Origin: Desulfobacteraceae bacterium
GTDB taxonomy: Bacteria > Desulfobacterota > DSM-4660 > Desulfatiglandales > HGW-15
Direction: 5' to 3'
Length of the DNA: 11,605 nt
Assembly (NCBI GenBank): GCA_003819975.1
Contig: RPPU01000083.1
Span: forward strand, 1 to 11,605
Positions 7,513 through 11,605 of the stretch are shown in pieces. The notes beneath the pieces are model-generated. The model worked only from the letters and a program-made list of their open reading frames with translations, ran no database searches and had not been told where the DNA came from. Position 1 is the first letter of the stretch, and every line of letters starts with the position of its first letter. The translations under genes were made by a program, and so were the position numbers.

Positions 7513-7891
7513 CTCAAAATAGGTCGCCTTTAATGCTTTTTGATGTCAAACGATTGGTATCATCCGCTCTTGCGAAAAACCTTATGTCTGAAGATCTTTT
7601 CAAGTGCCCTGAAATCAAAACGGTCGTATGGTTAGCGATTTTTTTGGATCCAATCTTTAATGAGACCGCCGAGTTCCAGAAAACGAATAGTAAACTTATA
7701 TTCAATAACCAAGGATTATCCGTCTGCATTGCCCTTATAATTACCAATACAAAAGGCCTGGTTTTCAAGTTTTTATAATTTATTTTAATTGTTTTATGTG
7801 CAGAGCATGATATATCCGCGATCAAGCACAGTCGCTAATTGACCAAATAATTCCCTTTTCTTGGTTGTTCGTTCTTTTCCCTTTACCGTTC

Positions 7892-8917
7892 CTATTTTCC
7901 ATGCGAATTGCCTTTATAGGGCATGTCTATTATGACATCAGTGCCCGTTCCCTGCCGGCTCTCTATTCGTATGGTTCCATCATGCGCCTCAATGATCTTT
8001 TTTGCGATGCTCATTCCAAGGCCGGTTCCGCCTTTCTTTGTCGTGAAAAACGGGGTAAAAAGTTTTTCGAGGGTTTCTTTGTCCATGCCGGATCCGTAAT
8101 CGCTGATCCTGATGACAGAGGTCCGTTTCCCGCGCGCTGCAACGAGCACTACCTTTTGCCCGGGATTCGATGCTTCAATAGCGTTGTTGACCATATTGAT
8201 AAGCGCCCGCTTCATTTGGTCGCTGTCCAAATCGATGGTCACCTGCTCACCGGGGATGTCAAGAGACAAGGAAACGCCTTTCCCCTGCGCCTTTATCGCG
8301 CAGAAATCGTAAACCCGTCTGATGACGGTTCGGGCGTCTTCTTCCTTTAATTCCAGCCGGATCGGTCTTGCAAAATCGAGCACATCATCAACGATCCTTT
8401 CCATGCTATGCGCGGAATCCATGATCGCTTGAACAGCGGCCTCGGTGCTTCCTTTTCCTTCCTGAATACGCCGCCCATATCCCAGTATTACGATAAGGGG
8501 ATTCTTCAGGTCATGTACAATTGTTGCGGCAGCTTGCCCGATCCCCGCAAGGTGTTTTTCTCTTTCCGCATGTTGTCTTCTTCTTCTTTCATGGTCAACA
8601 ACGAAACCGGCGGTGAAAGTAAATATTCCTGAAAAAATCAGATGAAGCGATCTGTCCGCCGCGCCTAACGCAGAAGTCGTCCAACCGCCAAAAAAGAAGG
8701 GGAAATACAGAAAAGAGACAAGGACATACGTCATTATAGCGCCCTTAAAACCCAGCCAGAGGGCAGCAAGAAAAAGCGGTATGTAGTAAAGCTCCTCCAG
8801 GACAATAAGAGGTGAATATCTCGCGAACACAAGGAAGTGCAGCGCTGTAATAATAGCCGCTATGGAGAGGATGAATATCCGGTATCTTTTCCCTTTTACC
8901 TTCGTTAAAATATCCAT
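7892..8917 (-). CDS. Membrane-anchored sensor histidine kinase
   Basis: The protein has 341 residues. The N-terminal 107 are hydrophobic and would form about four membrane helices (near 14-32, 37-56, 59-77 and 90-107) with almost no periplasmic domain; a basic stretch (ERRRRQ) then marks the cytoplasmic side. The HisKA domain has H135 in TIVHDLKNPLIVILGYGR. The ATPase domain has N245 in INMVNNAIEAS, G1 at 273-277 (DYGSG), F box FTPFFTTKK and G2 GGTGLGMSIAKKI, all intact. A strong ribosome site (AAAGGGG) precedes the ATG. It lies 45 bp after the GGDEF gene, so both are likely co-transcribed. No response regulator is adjacent, which makes it an orphan kinase within this window. Confidence 0.94.
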   Translation of the reverse strand: MDILTKVKGKRYRIFILSIAAIITALHFLVFARYSPLIVLEELYYIPLFLAALWLGFKGAIMTYVLVSFLYFPFFFGGWTTSALGAADRSLHLIFSGIFTFTAGFVVDHERRRRQHAEREKHLAGIGQAAATIVHDLKNPLIVILGYGRRIQEGKGSTEAAVQAIMDSAHSMERIVDDVLDFARPIRLELKEEDARTVIRRVYDFCAIKAQGKGVSLSLDIPGEQVTIDLDSDQMKRALINMVNNAIEASNPGQKVVLVAARGKRTSVIRISDYGSGMDKETLEKLFTPFFTTKKGGTGLGMSIAKKIIEAHDGTIRIESRQGTGTDVIIDMPYKGNSHGK

Positions 8918-8962
8918 GCAAAACCCCTTTACTCAGGCTAATTCAACCCACTCTATAAGCCA

Positions 8963-9814
8963 TCACTCCTGACCCACAATCTCGTACTTGATATTGTTCT
9001 TGCCGTCTGTTTTCACGGAATACATGAGGGCATCGGCTCTCTGGATCATCTCTTCAATATTTTCAGGAGGTTTCAAGTAAACGACCATGCCTATGCTCAG
9101 GGTAATCGTTAATCCCTTTTTCCGCACAATGTCCTGGAGTTTATGAACTTTACCGGCTACGCTCAGCGCCACGTCCGCGGCGGTCTCGGGCATGAGCAGG
9201 GCGAACTCATCCCCGCCGAGCCTGCCGACAACGTCGGTTCTCCGCATATTGTTTTTAATGCTTTCCGCTATCTGCCTTAATAGGATGTCACCCTCACCAT
9301 GACCGAAAGTGTCATTTATCCGCTTAAAATTATCGATATCGATATAACAAACAGTAAAAGGATGTCCATACCGCAGCAGACGGTTTATTTCCGCGGCCGC
9401 GAGATCGTAAAAGCGTCCCCGGTTTGCGACTCCGGTCAACGAATCGATGTCAGCCATAAGTTTTTTATACTCGAATGCGCTTTTTAAAGAGGCAATGATA
9501 TAAGTGACAATGAGAAAAAAAACGAGGTTCGAGAGATCATTCCAGTAGATCGCAAGAGACTCGGCGGACTTGTTTTTCCACACCAAATCGACGATGAGCA
9601 ACACAATGAGGCTTTCTACTGAGATTGCGATAGCGGCCCATTTTCCGACAAACCAGGCGGTTGTCAACACCGGGATCAGATAGAGAAGCAACATGGAGTA
9701 ATCGGGGCCGATAATATAATCTACCCACCCTACACCGATAACAAGAATAAATTCCAGCACAGCCAGAAATGATTTGTGCTGTTTGCTATAATATTGTATT
9801 TTATCCGCCAACAT
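8963..9814 (-). CDS. Membrane GGDEF diguanylate cyclase
   Basis: The protein has 283 residues. Membrane helices are predicted around 16-35, 40-57, 60-79 and 94-111, and a GGDEF domain covers about 115-280. It includes DSLTGVANR at 124-132, DIDNFKRINDTFGH at 159-172, the active-site GGDEF at 200-204, and an inhibitory-site RxxD (R191, D194) exactly five residues before it. The enzyme should therefore make cyclic di-GMP from two GTP and be product-inhibited. The C-terminal motif (MIQRADALMYSVKTDGKNNI) is complete. There is no EAL or other output domain. It precedes the histidine kinase by 45 bp, suggesting shared transcription and a linked membrane signal. The ribosome site before the ATG at 9814 is weak. 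Confidence 0.95.
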   Translation of the reverse strand: MLADKIQYYSKQHKSFLAVLEFILVIGVGWVDYIIGPDYSMLLLYLIPVLTTAWFVGKWAAIAISVESLIVLLIVDLVWKNKSAESLAIYWNDLSNLVFFLIVTYIIASLKSAFEYKKLMADIDSLTGVANRGRFYDLAAAEINRLLRYGHPFTVCYIDIDNFKRINDTFGHGEGDILLRQIAESIKNNMRRTDVVGRLGGDEFALLMPETAADVALSVAGKVHKLQDIVRKKGLTITLSIGMVVYLKPPENIEEMIQRADALMYSVKTDGKNNIKYEIVGQE

Positions 9815-9908
9815 GATGTCTCGCTTAATAAAGTATGTTCATTTTTTTGTTCCATGTACACAGGATTATTCACAAGACCCGTCGTAACGAAAAACCATTG
9901 CGATAAGT

Positions 9909-11605
9909 TCAGAAATAAGACCTCTGCACATACTCCAGCAGCATTCTCTGGGTATTGAAGAACGAACCGTTCAGGGCGATGGAAAAACGCATCACATCGA
10001 TGAAACGATCCCTGTCACGATAGAAAAGGGGACAAATTACATCCTCCAGTTTATCATAAAGAGACAAGGCATCCTTTGACCAATCGCCGCTTGTTTCGGG
10101 TCCCCTGCCGGCCTCGCCAATAGCCCATCCGGTAATTCCCTCAATGTGCCCTTCAATCCACCAGCCGTCCAGAACGCTCAGGCTCGGAACGCCGTTCACC
10201 GCCGCTTTCATCCCGCTCGTCCCTGAAGCCTCGAGGGGCGGCTGAGGCGTATTCAGCCATACATCGACTCCAGATGTGATGAGCCCCCCTGTCTCCATGT
10301 CGTAATTTTCAAGATAAGCGACCTTGATGTCTTCCTTGAGAGATTCTTTCGCACGAAAGATTCGTTTGATGATCTCCTTGCCTTCCAAATCGTGCGGATG
10401 AGCCTTGCCGGCGTAAATCACCTGAAGCCTGCCGGCTTCCGCTGATATTCTTTTAAGCCTCTCGCTGTCCTGAAAAAAAAGCTCTCCTCTCTTATAGGTT
10501 GTAGAGCGCCGGGCAAAGCCGAGAGTCAAAACTTCTGCATCCATCCCGGCGCCGGTTTCACGGTTCACATGCTGAATCAGATCCTTCTTTGCCAGAGAAT
10601 GCGCCTCCCACACTTCAAGCTTTGGGATGCTCAGGGCGTACCGGAGGCTGAAATTGTCCTCTTTCCATCCCGGGATATGGCGGTCGTAAAGTTCATGAAA
10701 GGGTTTTGCAGCCCAGGTGGCCGCATGAACCCCGTTCGTAATTGCATCAATGAAATAACCGGCAAACATGAGTCTGGATACCTCGCCGTGTTTTTTGGCA
10801 ACCCCGTTAATATGGCGGCTCAGGTTAAGCGCCAGATATGTCATATTGAGAAGGCCGTCGAGAGAGAAGATATGCTTCATATTAAAGAAATCCTCTCGCG
10901 GCCCTATCACCCGGCGAACCAGATCTATCGGAAACTGATCGTGCCCGGCAGAAACAGGCGTATGTGTCGTAAAGACGCAATTTTCTCTCACAGTATTGGC
11001 GTCCTCCTGTACGATTGAGTCCCTGCCGGCTTTTCTTGCTTCTTCATCCAGAAGCTCCAGGGCAAGAAGGCTTGCATGTCCTTCATTCATGTGAAACCGC
11101 TTAATATTCTCATAGCCGAGTGCGCGGAGCAGACGCACGCCTCCGATCCCGAGGATTACCTCCTGGCACAGACGGTAATACCGATCCCCTCCGTAGAGGA
11201 AATGGGTCAAGGTTCTGTCCCATTCGGAATTTTCAGGAAGATCTGAGTCCAGAAAATACACCGGCACCAGGAATCCGCCGATGCCCTTGACTTCATATTT
11301 CCAAGAACGGAGCTGAACGGTCCGTCCCTCGATAGTTACGAAGGTTTTTTTTGGCGCCTCTTCCAAAAAACTTTCTATTTTCCATTCTATAGGCTCCTCG
11401 GTCTGCCACCCGCTTGCATCGAGCTTCTGGCGAAAATATCCCCTGCGGGGAAGCAGCGTGACCGCGATCATAGGAACCTTGAGATCGGCTGCGGAGCGGA
11501 TCGTATCTCCCGCGAGAACGCCAAGGCCGCCGCTGTAAGTGGGCATACGGGCCTCAAGCCCAATCTCCATAGAAAAATAACCTATTATTTTTGATTCGCT
11601 ATTCA
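9909..11605 (-). CDS. glgP: Alpha-glucan (glycogen) phosphorylase, GT35 short form (5' end cut by window edge)
   Basis: The enzyme cleaves alpha-1,4-glucan with phosphate to give glucose-1-phosphate, using pyridoxal phosphate. The first in-window ATG (11570) is not the real start. The 11 codons before it stay in frame and read ...IIGYFS, and YFSMEIGL is the conserved N-terminal motif of this family, so the gene begins just past the right edge. Counting from that Met, conserved blocks include [13 protein letters not shown] near 10, [42 protein letters not shown] and the PLP site [11 protein letters not shown] with Schiff-base lysine K455. The form is short (about 570 residues) compared with the classical enzyme of about 800 or more. 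It ends 94 bp before the GGDEF gene, so co-transcription is possible but not shown. Confidence 0.95.
   Translation of the reverse strand, partial: NSESKIIGYFSMEIGLEARMPTYSGGLGVLAGDTIRSAADLKVPMIAVTLLPRRGYFRQKLDASGWQTEEPIEWKIESFLEEAPKKTFVTIEGRTVQLRSWKYEVKGIGGFLVPVYFLDSDLPENSEWDRTLTHFLYGGDRYYRLCQEVILGIGGVRLLRALGYENIKRFHMNEGHASLLALELLDEEARKAGRDSIVQEDANTVRENCVFTTHTPVSAGHDQFPIDLVRRVIGPREDFFNMKHIFSLDGLLNMTYLALNLSRHINGVAKKHGEVSRLMFAGYFIDAITNGVHAATWAAKPFHELYDRHIPGWKEDNFSLRYALSIPKLEVWEAHSLAKKDLIQHVNRETGAGMDAEVLTLGFARRSTTYKRGELFFQDSERLKRISAEAGRLQVIYAGKAHPHDLEGKEIIKRIFRAKESLKEDIKVAYLENYDMETGGLITSGVDVWLNTPQPPLEASGTSGMKAAVNGVPSLSVLDGWWIEGHIEGITGWAIGEAGRGPETSGDWSKDALSLYDKLEDVICPLFYRDRDRFIDVMRFSIALNGSFFNTQRMLLEYVQRSYF

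Larger units (their letters stand above)
7146..7891. other. Gene-free, repeat-rich intergenic region
   Basis: This stretch of about 745 bp separates the two-component operon from the GGDEF/kinase operon. It is AT-rich and holds several inverted repeats, listed separately. Two open frames overlap near 7514-7825 on opposite strands (103 residues on minus from a TTG, 81 on plus). Neither has recognisable domains or a ribosome site that sets it apart, so I do not call them genes. The promoter of the sensor kinase gene probably lies in the part next to 7145, but no good -35/-10 pair stands out. Confidence 0.6.

Noticed and set aside
7514..7825. A 103-residue minus-strand reading frame starting at a TTG, with an 81-residue plus-strand frame (7533-7778) over it
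   Set aside because: Neither has a recognisable domain or a convincing ribosome site, and they overlap each other almost fully in AT-rich repeat-flanked sequence. A third minus-strand frame also gives a protein-like stretch broken by stops, hinting at a decayed gene, but it matched nothing I could name.
9815..9908. Promoter search between the phosphorylase and the GGDEF gene
   Set aside because: TTGTGA and several AT-rich hexamers occur, but none pair at a normal 16-18 bp spacing, so no promoter is called.
1..11605. CRISPR arrays, tRNA or rRNA genes and complete insertion sequences
   Set aside because: No regularly spaced repeats, no tRNA-like cloverleaf or rRNA stretches, and no transposase motifs were seen on either strand.

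Overview
Every gene I can support lies on the minus strand, so the window is best read from right to left. The likely host is an anaerobic bacterium, most plausibly a Desulfobacterota ('deltaproteobacterial') sulfate reducer, syntroph or relative. The reasons are a soluble NuoE/NuoF-type NAD-linked flavoprotein module fused to a GltD/NfnB-type oxidoreductase, an NtrC-type sigma-54 two-component system, and moderate GC with AT-rich gaps. This is inference from gene content, because no rRNA or other taxonomic marker is present.

Right part (about 7892-11605): the last 565 codons of a short-form GT35 alpha-glucan (glycogen) phosphorylase, whose true start lies just past the right edge. Next comes a two-gene signalling unit: a membrane GGDEF diguanylate cyclase with an intact active site and I-site, then a small membrane histidine kinase with no partner regulator in view. 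The two signalling proteins have similar short polytopic membrane N-termini.

Middle (7146-7891): about 750 bp with no convincing gene but many inverted repeats. They include a perfect 10-bp AT-rich hairpin, a 44-bp nested palindrome of REP type, a 105-bp inverted-repeat pair resembling a small non-autonomous element, and a further 10-bp pair.

Centre (4140-7145): a soluble two-domain GAF-like histidine kinase and an NtrC-type response regulator (receiver, AAA+ with GAFTGA, Fis-type HTH), only 3 bp apart. A 295-bp gap follows, with mutually exclusive GC-rich hairpins near the regulator's end and a small palindrome nearer the next operon.

Left part (1-3844): an operon of three genes that runs off the left edge. 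In order they are a 111-residue cysteine-rich protein made of two copies of a C-x2-C-x5-C-x11/12-C motif; a NuoE/HydC-like [2Fe-2S] protein with an extra zinc-ribbon-like tail; and a very large NuoF/HydB-like flavoprotein (NADH/FMN/[4Fe-4S]) in which the usual C-terminal ferredoxin domain is replaced by a GltD/NfnB-like Fe-S/FAD/NAD(P)H module. This points to a soluble, possibly electron-bifurcating or transhydrogenase complex linking NAD(H), NADP(H) or another FAD-side donor, and a third partner (ferredoxin, hydrogenase or formate dehydrogenase) that may be encoded beyond the left edge. It is the most interesting content of the window.
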